DNA of 14,378 nt from an uncultured Clostridia bacterium (GCA_945950065.1 CAMFGQ010000026.1:1-14378), one strand, 5' to 3'. Positions 1 through 7,102 are shown, counted from the stretch's first letter. Notes: generated from the sequence alone by a model not told the origin. Numbers and translations: made by a program.

Positions 1-10
1 AGGAGGGAGT

Positions 11-724
11 ATGTTTGATTGGGTGATAAGACTCTTAGCTATAGCTGTTATTTTGGTTCTATTTCATAATCAGCGTAGCATCAAATGCAGACGCTACAAG
101 CTCCTGCCTAGGAGAGGTCCTCGTATTTTAGTGCTTAGTGATTTTCATAATAATCCATTCCTTCCTTTCCACCAATTTGAAAGGATTCTTATAGACGAAA
201 ATCCCGACGCATTCTTTCTGCTTGGTGATCTAGTAGATCGTAAAGGTGGAAAGAAGTCCACAAAGAAACTTCTTGGTCTATTAAAACAGACTGGTAAGCC
301 TATTTTCTATGTTCATGGTAATCACGAGGGTGAAGCTCCAGAGGGTCCTTGGTTAAGAAATGAACTTAGCTCCCTTGGCACTTGTCTTGAAGGCAGAAGT
401 GTTGAATTTAAAGGGCTTAGGCTGTCTGGACTTTACTATGGAACCACCTCTCAAGTCCCATCTGATGTCTATCTATGCCATAATCCAATGGATGCAGTAA
501 ACAGCAGTCTATCTGGTCTATATCTTGCTGGACATACCCATGGCGGTCAGGTACGCTTTCCTTTTGTGGGTGCATTTTATGTTCCTGGACAAAAGTTCTT
601 TCCTGACTATGTCAAGGGTTACTATGATTTGGGGGAGAAAGGACTCCTCATCACCTCAGGTCTTGGCAATACCTTGGCTCCCATACGATTTCTTAATTCC
701 ATCGAGGTCCTGATCCTCGAATAA
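11..724 (+). CDS. Membrane-anchored metallophosphoesterase (YkuE/YaeI-like)
   Basis: This 237-residue protein is a calcineurin-like metallophosphoesterase. Residues 4-19 form one hydrophobic segment followed by a basic stretch (QRSIKCRRYK), which suggests an N-terminal anchor or uncleaved signal. The two-metal active site is complete in order: D44 and H46 in SDFH, D73 in GDLVDR, N104-H105 in GNHE, H157 in LCHNP, and H175 and H177 in GHTHGG. Family members of this size hydrolyse phosphoester or pyrophosphate bonds, including those in lipid A precursors or other nucleotide-lipid substrates in different bacteria; the substrate here cannot be told. The start at 11 follows an AGGAGGG ribosome site at 1-7 with a short spacer. 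It stands 18 bases before the racemase gene and probably shares its transcript; the promoter lies outside the window. Confidence 0.88.
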   Translation: MFDWVIRLLAIAVILVLFHNQRSIKCRRYKLLPRRGPRILVLSDFHNNPFLPFHQFERILIDENPDAFFLLGDLVDRKGGKKSTKKLLGLLKQTGKPIFYVHGNHEGEAPEGPWLRNELSSLGTCLEGRSVEFKGLRLSGLYYGTTSQVPSDVYLCHNPMDAVNSSLSGLYLAGHTHGGQVRFPFVGAFYVPGQKFFPDYVKGYYDLGEKGLLITSGLGNTLAPIRFLNSIEVLILE

Positions 725-742
725 GTTTAAAAGGAGCAGTTT

Positions 743-1870
743 GTGTTACGGGATACCTTTCTTGAAGTAGATTTAGATCAGTTACATCACAATCTAGACC
801 AGATTGAGGAAGAACTTAATCATACCCCCATTATGGCTGTGCTTAAGGGGAATGCCTATGGCCATGGTGCTTCTGCTATGGCAGAAGCTCTAGAGGAAAG
901 AGGCATTACTTCCTTTGCTGTGGCAACCTTAAATGAAGCGCTTTCTTTGCGAAAATCTACTCAGTCCAGAATCTTAATCTTTGGACCAACCCCTAAGCGA
1001 CTGTACACCTATCTTTTTCAAGGAGATTTAGTGCAGAGTATTGGAAGTTATGAAGAAGGAGTTGCTCTCTTAGAGATTTCCAAAGAATTCAACTTACCGG
1101 CTCGTGTGGAAATTAAAGTGGATACGGGTATGCACCGATGGGGATTTGTAGCCAATGAGAAGAGTAGGGTAGAGATTCTAAAGCTAGCCGAAAAAGGTTT
1201 GCAGATAGAGGGTATCTACTCCCATTTAACCTTGACAAATCCCATGGAGGATGAGCTGCAATATGAGCTTTTTATGCAATTTGCCGATCAACTTCAACAA
1301 GCTGGACTGACTCTTCCAAGACATCTGGCTGATAGCATCGCTGCCATTGACCGACCAGCATACCGATTGGATCAAGTGAGGTTGGGTTCTGCTCTTTATG
1401 GCATGCGCTCCTTTAAAAAGAAACTGGATGTTTTGCCGATTGCTCGTCTTAAAACCCGCATCGCTCGTCTTGTATCCCTTACTCCAGGTGAAGGGGTAGG
1501 CTACGATTATCTGTGGCGGGCCAAGGAACCCTCTATGTTAGCAACCCTACCACTGGGCTATGTAGATGGCTTTTCAAGAGGTTTGAGTGATAATGGCTAT
1601 GTGCTGATTAAAGGCCTTAGAGCTCCTGTAAGAGGCCTTATATGCATGGATAGTGTCAGTGTTGATGTTTCACATATTGAGGGAGTGGAACAGGGTGAAG
1701 AGGTCTTGGTTTTTGGACCTGGAACACAGGGGGAGATGACCGTGGAGGACATGGCTCAGCGCCTAAATACAAATAAAAACCAACTTTTGGCATCCTTAAG
1801 TGCAAGGCTGCCACGACGATACATAAGGAAGGATAAAAACTGGATCATTGATGATCTAGTGGGAAAATAG
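743..1870 (+). CDS. alr: Alanine racemase family PLP enzyme
   Basis: A 375-residue fold-type III PLP enzyme that most likely interconverts L- and D-alanine, supplying D-Ala for peptidoglycan. The PLP lysine is K35 in AVLKGNAYGHG, the opposite-face catalytic tyrosine is Y254 in GVGYDYLW, and the usual landmarks KVDTGMHRWGF (125-135), LPLGYVDGF (269-277) and the CMD triplet (301-303) are present. Length is normal. Several positions differ from the commonest alanine racemase signatures: HLADS rather than HxxNS near 195, VRLGSALYG rather than VRPGxxLYG near 212, and CMDSVSVD rather than CMDQxxVD. Those differences leave some doubt about exact substrate, so a serine or broader racemase is possible. 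The start is GTG at 743, supported by AAAGGAG about seven bases upstream. Its TAG stop abuts the ATG of the next gene. Confidence 0.87.
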   Translation: MLRDTFLEVDLDQLHHNLDQIEEELNHTPIMAVLKGNAYGHGASAMAEALEERGITSFAVATLNEALSLRKSTQSRILIFGPTPKRLYTYLFQGDLVQSIGSYEEGVALLEISKEFNLPARVEIKVDTGMHRWGFVANEKSRVEILKLAEKGLQIEGIYSHLTLTNPMEDELQYELFMQFADQLQQAGLTLPRHLADSIAAIDRPAYRLDQVRLGSALYGMRSFKKKLDVLPIARLKTRIARLVSLTPGEGVGYDYLWRAKEPSMLATLPLGYVDGFSRGLSDNGYVLIKGLRAPVRGLICMDSVSVDVSHIEGVEQGEEVLVFGPGTQGEMTVEDMAQRLNTNKNQLLASLSARLPRRYIRKDKNWIIDDLVGK

Positions 1871-3013
1871 ATGGATAGATTACTTGATGAAATGAGAGAG
1901 TTTAGAAGAAAACTCCATCAATATCCAGAGCTCAGTGAAAAAGAATTCCAAACAGCTACATGGATCATTGAAAAACTGGAAGAGTGGGGAATCCCCTATC
2001 GCAGAAGCATCGGACAAGGCGTTGTTGCCTGGGTGGAGAAAGGTACAGGAAAATCCATAGGCTTTCGTGCAGATATGGATGCGCTCCCCATTGTAGAAGA
2101 TCCAGAGAATCCCTACTGCTCAAAAAACAGTGGAGTCATGCATGCCTGTGGTCATGATTATCATGTTTCCATTCATCTCTATCTCCTTCGCCTTGCTCAG
2201 TTAAGTGACTTTCAAGGTACGCTTAAAGTGTTCTTCCAGCCAGCTGAAGAAACCATTGGTGGAGCTGAAGAAATGGTGAAAGACAGAGTCCTTGAGAATC
2301 CCAAAGTGGACAAGGTTCTATGCCTTCATCTTCAGCCTGGACATGAAGCAGGTGTAGTTGCCCTAAAAGCAGGTGAAATCAATGCTGCCACTGCAACGCT
2401 AAAAATAAAAGTAAAGGGCTCTTCCTCCCATGGGGCCTATCCTCATCTTGGCGTGGATGCCATTTTGGTCAGTGCCTATCTGATTACACAGCTGCAGAGT
2501 CTTGTCAGCCGTAGTACCAATCCTGTTTGCCCCGTTGTCGTTAGTCTTGGACAGATTGCGGGAGGATGTAAGGACAATGTCCTGGCTGGTGAGGTAAACC
2601 TCTCTGGAACAGTACGAACCCTCTGCACTCATGTGATGAAGGATCTTGAGGAGAAAATGCAGCGCCTTGCCAAGGGTATTGGCATCAGTCATGGTGCCGA
2701 GATCGATCTACAGCTTATTCCAGGCTATCCACTCCTTACAAATGACGAGGCTCTCCATGAAACAGTGAAAGCCGTTGCAGAGGAATTCCTGGGTAAAGAA
2801 AAAGTCCACGAGATGCCACAGCCTAGCATGGGTGCAGATGACTTTGCTTATTTTTCGCAGCAAGTACCTGGCTACTATTACTTCTTGGGTTGTGGAAGAA
2901 AAGGGGAGGAGAACTATCCTCTTCATCATGAAAAATTTCAAGCCTGTGAATCCTGTTTGGAGCTTGGGCTTGGACTCCAGTGGAAGATATTTAGGAGTTT
3001 ATTGGAAAGGTAA
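1871..3013 (+). CDS. M20 family (M20D) amidohydrolase
   Basis: A 380-residue zinc or manganese amidohydrolase of the N-acyl-amino-acid/hippurate hydrolase group. Metal-binding residues are visible: C93 and H95 in HACGHD, E126-E127 in QPAEE, H153 in LHLQPG and H352 in PLHHEKF. The dimerisation/lid segment carries SSSHGAYPHLGVD (184-196). Family members cleave acyl groups from amino acids, or N-acetyl from diaminopimelate, or aminoacyl peptides. The neighbour lysA makes N-acetyldiaminopimelate deacetylase an attractive option, but the sequence alone does not prove it. The ATG begins immediately after the racemase stop (TAGATG) and only a weak GTGGGA precedes it, so translation is probably coupled to the racemase. 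The gene ends at a hairpin terminator shared with convergent lysA. Confidence 0.88.
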   Translation: MDRLLDEMREFRRKLHQYPELSEKEFQTATWIIEKLEEWGIPYRRSIGQGVVAWVEKGTGKSIGFRADMDALPIVEDPENPYCSKNSGVMHACGHDYHVSIHLYLLRLAQLSDFQGTLKVFFQPAEETIGGAEEMVKDRVLENPKVDKVLCLHLQPGHEAGVVALKAGEINAATATLKIKVKGSSSHGAYPHLGVDAILVSAYLITQLQSLVSRSTNPVCPVVVSLGQIAGGCKDNVLAGEVNLSGTVRTLCTHVMKDLEEKMQRLAKGIGISHGAEIDLQLIPGYPLLTNDEALHETVKAVAEEFLGKEKVHEMPQPSMGADDFAYFSQQVPGYYYFLGCGRKGEENYPLHHEKFQACESCLELGLGLQWKIFRSLLER

Positions 3014-3038
3014 AAGACGAGCATCACTCGTCTTTTTT
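3012..3038 (+). terminator. Rho-independent terminator between the M20 gene and lysA
   Basis: A perfect 9-bp stem AAAGACGAG (3013-3021) pairs with CTCGTCTTT (3027-3035) across the loop CATCA, followed by more T to 3038. It overlaps the final base of the amidohydrolase stop codon. On the minus strand the same hairpin contains the last codons of lysA (Lys-Asp-Glu) and the lysA TGA lies inside the loop; there the trailing T-tract is only about four bases, so it is a weaker terminator in that direction. Confidence 0.85.
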
Positions 3039-4316
3039 GAATGGATAATCAAGATCATTTTCATAAATCTGTTGGATGGTTTGAGGTTTGGTCACAAGAT
3101 AATCCTTGCCATCCTTGACCCAAACAATTCCTGGTTTAGGCAGTAGGTTGTAGTTACTGGCCATGCTGTAGCCATAGGCACCTGTGTTGTAGACCACCAA
3201 CAAGTCTCTACTATCAACCGGTGGAATCTCCAGATCCTGAATCAAGATATCCCCTGATTCGCAGCATTTTCCACAAATCGTAACAACTTCACCTTTACCC
3301 TCTCTATCCTTACCTACAAGTTCACCATGATACTTGGCTTGGTAGAGAGCAGGACGGATGTTATCGGTCATACCACCATCGACGGAGACATATGTACGAA
3401 TCCCTTCAAGGGTCTTGACGGTACCTACACGATAAAGACTTAGACCAGCTTCGCCTACAATGCTTCGACCAGGTTCGGTGATCACAGCAGGACGAGGAAG
3501 CCCTTTTTTCTCAAAATACTCTGTAACTTTTGTCATTAGGGGTTCGAAAAAGAAGGAATAAGGTAGCGAGGGCTCCCCCGGCCTATAGGGGATTCCAAAG
3601 CCTCCCCCTATGTTCAGTTCTTTAAAGTCTACCTGAATGTGCTCTAAGAGCTCATCATAAAAGGTGAAGAGTAAATCCAGTGCTTCGGTATACAATTCTG
3701 GTTCAAACAGCTGGCTTCCCAAATGGAAGTGAAAGCCATAAAAGGGCGTATAGGGCGACTCCTGAGTTGCTTGTATTTCGGGAAGAAGACGTTGAAGATC
3801 CAGTGGAAAGCCAAATTTAGAATCTTTTTTCCCCGTCACAATATAATCATGGCTATCTGCACTAATCCCAGGAGTAATGCGAAAGAGTAGGGGGACTGTT
3901 TGCTTATAGATGTTTGCATAGTGTTGGATTAACTCAACTTCTCCATATCCATCCACAATGATTCTCCCCACACCCTCTTTTACTGCTAATTCAATTTCCC
4001 AGGCAAGTTTATTGTTGCCATTGAATTCAATCCGTTCTGGGTCCATACCAGCTTCTAGAGCTAAGGTAAGCTCCCCTCCAGAGACCACATCGAGATAAAT
4101 CCCTTGGTCCATAACAAAACCAACCATGGCTTTGTTTAAGAAAGCCTTGGCTGCATAGGCAATGCGTGTATTGGGATAGGCCTCTGTAAAGGCCTGTTTT
4201 AATTCTTGGATTTTGTTCTCCATGGTCTTAACAGAGTAGACATAGAGAGGTGTACCATAACGGTTGGCAAGTTCTTCCAAATGACAGCCATCAAGACTGT
4301 GATTGTTCCAGCTCAT
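3024..4316 (-). CDS. lysA: Diaminopimelate decarboxylase
   Basis: A 430-residue PLP enzyme of the group IV decarboxylases that converts meso-diaminopimelate to L-lysine and CO2, the last step of lysine synthesis. Landmarks run in order: PLP lysine K57 in YAAKA, HFHLGSQ (196-202), the phosphate-binding glycines GGGFG (237-241), EPGR (281-284), the substrate-side CESGD (352-356) and the C-terminal GAYGYSMASNYN (379-390). Length fits the family. The ATG at 4316 is preceded on the minus strand by GAGG with good spacing. It is transcribed away from a sigma-54 activator gene, and a good -24/-12 match lies in front of it (see the promoter entry). No lysine riboswitch is visible; the leader is too short for one. 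Its stop lies in the loop of the shared terminator. Confidence 0.95.
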   Translation of the reverse strand: MSWNNHSLDGCHLEELANRYGTPLYVYSVKTMENKIQELKQAFTEAYPNTRIAYAAKAFLNKAMVGFVMDQGIYLDVVSGGELTLALEAGMDPERIEFNGNNKLAWEIELAVKEGVGRIIVDGYGEVELIQHYANIYKQTVPLLFRITPGISADSHDYIVTGKKDSKFGFPLDLQRLLPEIQATQESPYTPFYGFHFHLGSQLFEPELYTEALDLLFTFYDELLEHIQVDFKELNIGGGFGIPYRPGEPSLPYSFFFEPLMTKVTEYFEKKGLPRPAVITEPGRSIVGEAGLSLYRVGTVKTLEGIRTYVSVDGGMTDNIRPALYQAKYHGELVGKDREGKGEVVTICGKCCESGDILIQDLEIPPVDSRDLLVVYNTGAYGYSMASNYNLLPKPGIVWVKDGKDYLVTKPQTIQQIYENDLDYPFKKDE

Positions 4317-4355
4317 GTTTTCCTCGATCCTTCCTTTTATTCCTGTTTACTTCAT

Positions 4356-4373
4356 AAGCAAATCACATGCCTA
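4356..4373 (-). promoter_or_regulatory. Candidate sigma-54 (-24/-12) promoter of lysA
   Basis: Reading the minus strand from 4373, the sequence is AGGCATGTGATTTGCTT. Against the sigma-54 consensus TGGCACG-N4-TTGCW it has GGCA, the G of the ACG, and TTGCT, missing only the leading T and the C. The invariant GG (4371-4370) and GC (4359-4358) are separated by exactly 10 bases. The predicted start of transcription is near 4346, giving a leader of about 30 bases that contains the lysA ribosome site. A sigma-54 activator is encoded divergently. The match is by eye and experimental proof is absent. Confidence 0.6.
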
Positions 4374-4411
4374 GAACCATCCCCACATCTTGCTGATTTA
4401 TCTACGCTTTC

Positions 4412-4440
4412 TTGCGTTTTTTGGAGAAATTGTGTAGTAT
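4412..4440 (+). promoter_or_regulatory. Sigma-A promoter of the regulator-dppA unit
   Basis: TTGCGT (4412-4417) and TAGTAT (4435-4440) are separated by the ideal 17 bases. The predicted start is near 4447, giving a leader of about 40 bases that includes a 14-bp palindrome and the GGAGA ribosome site. The regulator therefore looks to be made from a housekeeping promoter, not from a sigma-54 one. Confidence 0.6.
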
Positions 4441-4483
4441 AAAAAAAGATAATCCATAATTATGGAAATAAGTTTGGAGAAAT
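4420..4483. repeat. Pair of 11-bp direct repeats in the divergent control region
   Basis: TTTGGAGAAAT occurs exactly at 4420-4430 and again at 4473-4483. The first copy fills most of the spacer between the -35 and -10 boxes of the regulator promoter; the second covers the regulator ribosome site. The copies are 53 bases apart, about five DNA turns. The second copy's GGAGA is partly explained by ribosome binding, the first is not. Confidence 0.6.
4453..4466. promoter_or_regulatory. Perfect 14-bp palindrome, candidate operator
   Basis: TCCATAATTATGGA is its own reverse complement; symmetry stops outside these bases. It lies about 7-20 bases downstream of the predicted start point of the regulator gene, a repressing position, and is centred about 113 bp upstream of the predicted sigma-54 start of lysA, a normal enhancer position. 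The neighbouring regulator, which has a Fis-type helix-turn-helix, is the natural candidate to bind it. This assignment is inference. Confidence 0.5.
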
Positions 4484-4486
4484 GGA

Positions 4487-6295
4487 ATGGATAAACTAAA
4501 GGCCGTTACTGATGCATTAGACAGAGGACTTCTTGTCATCGATGAAGAGGAACGTATTCTTGTCTTTAATCATCGTGCAAAAGAAATCACTGGAATTCTT
4601 TTTGAAAGTTCCTTTGAACATCCCCCAGGACAGATTGAAGAAGGGGATGTGGTTCTTATTGCAGACACTGCCCTAGGAGGAGATGATGGAAAACTCACAA
4701 AAAAAGACCTCAAACTCCTCGGAATCAACGACGAACGCATTGAAACAGGGGACATGCTTCTGGCGGTGGGAGTCTATGGTGGAAATGAAAGCAATGTAAA
4801 GTTTTTTAAAAGTGGATCCTCCCTTGATCAAGTAAGTCTTGAGGATAACCGTGCAGGTAAACATCTCTCTATCACCATTTCCACCGCAGACAAAAGACTG
4901 CGTATTGGCGTCGATGATAAGAACTACGATGCCTCCTACATGCACTCTTTTGGACATGTGGTGGTGTTATCTCCCAAGGGTGAATTGAAATTTGTCCAGG
5001 CAAAGGGTTATTCTTATCGTGGAGAGGGTATTGGTGAACTTCTTCGGGGTAAGCCTTATCTTGAAAAGAAACAAGCACAAGAACTAGAAGTCTTAGGTAA
5101 AAAGGCATCGGATGTCTTTGATGACAGTACCTTTTTATCAGACATCAAGGCTCTTCTTGCTGGTGAAGAACGTTCGATTAACTCTAGGCTCTATTCTGTT
5201 CAGCAGCGGCAGATCATCTGCAGAATGATGTTAAGTAAGAATGATTTTCTTCAGGCTGTTGTCATTAGCATTGAGGATGCATCGAAACTGAAACGCCTTC
5301 TAGAAGAGCGTAATCAAATCCTTGTTGAACTGGAAGAGACCCTCATGAAAAAACCTAGAAATGAAGAACTTCAAGAGGAACATCATCTAGGAAAGCTCAT
5401 TGGTATTTCTTCAAAAATGAACGAGGTAAAATACCTTGCTAAGCGAGCAGGGACCATTCAGTCCAATGTCCTGATCACAGGAGAAAACGGAACGGGAAAA
5501 ACCTTTGTTGCAAGAGAGATCCATCTATTAGGTGGAGAAGGTCCATTTATTGAAGTGAACTGTGGGAGCATTCCCCATACACTCTTTGAAAGTGAACTCT
5601 TTGGTTATAAAGGAGGCTCCTTTACAGGAGCTCTGCCTCAAGGAAAGGAAGGCTTCTTCGATAGTGCCCAGGGTGGGACCATTTTTTTGGATGAGATCTC
5701 AGAAATTCCTCCCTTTATTCAATCGAAACTCCTTCATGTGATTCAGGATAAGGAGTTTTATCCTATCGGGAGTAGCCAGCCTAGGAAGCTTCATGCTCGG
5801 ATTATTGCTGCTAGTAACCGCAACCTCAAGGAAGAAATTGATGCAGGTCGCTTTAGGGAAGATTTATTCTACCGACTAAATGTATTTCCCATTTTGCTTC
5901 CGCCCCTACGTGATCGAAAAGAAGATCTCTATCCACTGGTGGAGGCCATTAAAGAGAGAATCTGTAGGGACATGGGTATAGCCAATAAAGAAGTATCAGG
6001 TAGTGCCATGAAGCAGCTGATGGGCTATAGATGGCCTGGAAACATCAGGGAGTTGGAGAACATTTTGGAGCGAAGCATCATTGTGTGTGAAGGGGACATT
6101 ATCTATCCTGAACACCTGAACATACCCCAACACAAGAAAGTAGACTACAGTCTTCGTGGACAATTGGAAGAAGCAGAAAAGAAGATCTTTCAGGAAGTCC
6201 TGGTTATGACAGATGATAAAAAAGAAATGATGGAGATCCTTGGGATATCCAAGGCAAGTCTTTATGAGAAACTAAAGAAATATGGACTTAGTTAA
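4487..6295 (+). CDS. Sigma-54-dependent transcriptional activator with split PAS-like sensor
   Basis: A 602-residue enhancer-binding protein. Residues 1-40 look like the first half of a PAS domain (GLLVIDEEERILVFNHRAKE). Residues about 215-275 resemble the second half of a PAS, leading into a likely coiled linker (270-300, RLLEERNQILVELEE). Between them is an unrecognised insert of about 170 residues. The AAA+ domain has Walker A GENGTGKT (332-339), the sigma-54 contact loop GSFTGA (377-382, usual GAFTGA), Walker B GTIFLDE (397-403), the FREDLFYRL arginine-finger region (457-464) and YRWPGNIRELEN (514-525). A Fis-type helix-turn-helix ends the protein (about 575-600). There is no receiver domain, so it probably senses a small ligand. 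ATG 4487 follows GGAGA; ATG 4482 is out of frame. The D-aminopeptidase gene follows after 12 bases; lysA is divergent. Confidence 0.93.
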   Translation: MDKLKAVTDALDRGLLVIDEEERILVFNHRAKEITGILFESSFEHPPGQIEEGDVVLIADTALGGDDGKLTKKDLKLLGINDERIETGDMLLAVGVYGGNESNVKFFKSGSSLDQVSLEDNRAGKHLSITISTADKRLRIGVDDKNYDASYMHSFGHVVVLSPKGELKFVQAKGYSYRGEGIGELLRGKPYLEKKQAQELEVLGKKASDVFDDSTFLSDIKALLAGEERSINSRLYSVQQRQIICRMMLSKNDFLQAVVISIEDASKLKRLLEERNQILVELEETLMKKPRNEELQEEHHLGKLIGISSKMNEVKYLAKRAGTIQSNVLITGENGTGKTFVAREIHLLGGEGPFIEVNCGSIPHTLFESELFGYKGGSFTGALPQGKEGFFDSAQGGTIFLDEISEIPPFIQSKLLHVIQDKEFYPIGSSQPRKLHARIIAASNRNLKEEIDAGRFREDLFYRLNVFPILLPPLRDRKEDLYPLVEAIKERICRDMGIANKEVSGSAMKQLMGYRWPGNIRELENILERSIIVCEGDIIYPEHLNIPQHKKVDYSLRGQLEEAEKKIFQEVLVMTDDKKEMMEILGISKASLYEKLKKYGLS

Positions 6296-6307
6296 AGAGG
6301 AGGAAAC

Positions 6308-7102
6308 ATGAAAGTATTTATCTCAGCAGATATTGAGGGTGTAACCGGAGTCAATGATTGGAATGAAACGGAACTGAACCATCCTGATCATGTTGCGGCT
6401 GCAAGACAAATGACAAAAGAAGTGGCGGCAGCAGCTCAGGCAGCCCTTGACCTAGGCTATGATGTGGTTGTGAAGGATGCTCATGACTCTGCGCGCAACA
6501 TCATCTTTGATGAACTGCCTGAAGGTACTAAACTTCATCGAGGCTGGGCTTCATCACCAAGCTCCATGATGGCTGGTCTTGATGAGAGCTATGATGCCGT
6601 AATCTTTATTGGTTACCATGCCCCAGGCGGTCGAGATGGTAATCCTCTTGCTCATACTTTCTCTAAGTCTTCCATCTTTAGCTGCAGCATCAATGGAAAG
6701 ATTGCTTCAGAATTTAGCTTTAATCGTCAGATTGCCAATCACTATAAGGTGCCCTGTGTCTTTCTCAGTGGAGACGCTACCATCTGTAAAGAAGCAGAGA
6801 GTACGATTACAGGAATTGAAACCCTTGCAGTGAAAGAGGGTGAGGGTGGAGCTACCCTAAACATTCATCCTGAAGAAGCACTGAAGGCAATCTATGAGGG
6901 TGTGAAAAAGGGCTTAGAAAAGAAAGAAGAACTCCTTCAAGAAGAGCCCAGTCATTATCATATTGGGATCTTGTTCAGAGAACATGCAAAGGCTTATCGT
7001 GCTTCCTTTTATCCAGGAGTTACTAGTGTTGGCCCCTATGAAATTGCCTTTGAAGGTGAAGACATCATGGATGTGATGACCACCAGGATGTTTATCCTCT
7101 AA
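6308..7102 (+). CDS. dppA: M55 family D-aminopeptidase (DppA-like)
   Basis: A 264-residue zinc D-aminopeptidase of peptidase family M55. Members such as Bacillus subtilis DppA release N-terminal D-amino acids, mainly D-Ala, from short peptides. The metal site is complete: D8 and E10 in SADIEG, H59 in KDAHDSARN, H104 in IGYHAPGG and E135 in IASEFSFN; the proposed nucleophile histidine is H116 in PLAHTF. Around E135 the usual GExG is replaced by SEFS, a small departure. No signal peptide is seen, so it is cytosolic and would act on imported or recycled peptides. A strong GAGGAGG site precedes ATG 6308, 12 bases after the regulator stop, so the two genes are co-transcribed. No -24/-12 promoter was seen directly before it. 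A strong hairpin follows. Confidence 0.92.
   Translation: MKVFISADIEGVTGVNDWNETELNHPDHVAAARQMTKEVAAAAQAALDLGYDVVVKDAHDSARNIIFDELPEGTKLHRGWASSPSSMMAGLDESYDAVIFIGYHAPGGRDGNPLAHTFSKSSIFSCSINGKIASEFSFNRQIANHYKVPCVFLSGDATICKEAESTITGIETLAVKEGEGGATLNIHPEEALKAIYEGVKKGLEKKEELLQEEPSHYHIGILFREHAKAYRASFYPGVTSVGPYEIAFEGEDIMDVMTTRMFIL

Noticed and set aside
2775..3146. 123-codon plus-strand frame across the M20/lysA junction
   Set aside because: It is out of frame with the M20 gene, whose zinc-ligand PLHHEKF region needs the other frame, and it runs through the terminator.
4404..4417. ACGC-N6-GCGT inverted repeat over the regulator -35 box
   Set aside because: Arms of only four bases are expected by chance; kept separate from the much stronger 14-bp palindrome.
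4317..4486. Lysine riboswitch or other leader RNA in front of lysA
   Set aside because: The predicted leader is about 30 bases and no lysine-riboswitch core is visible in the gap.
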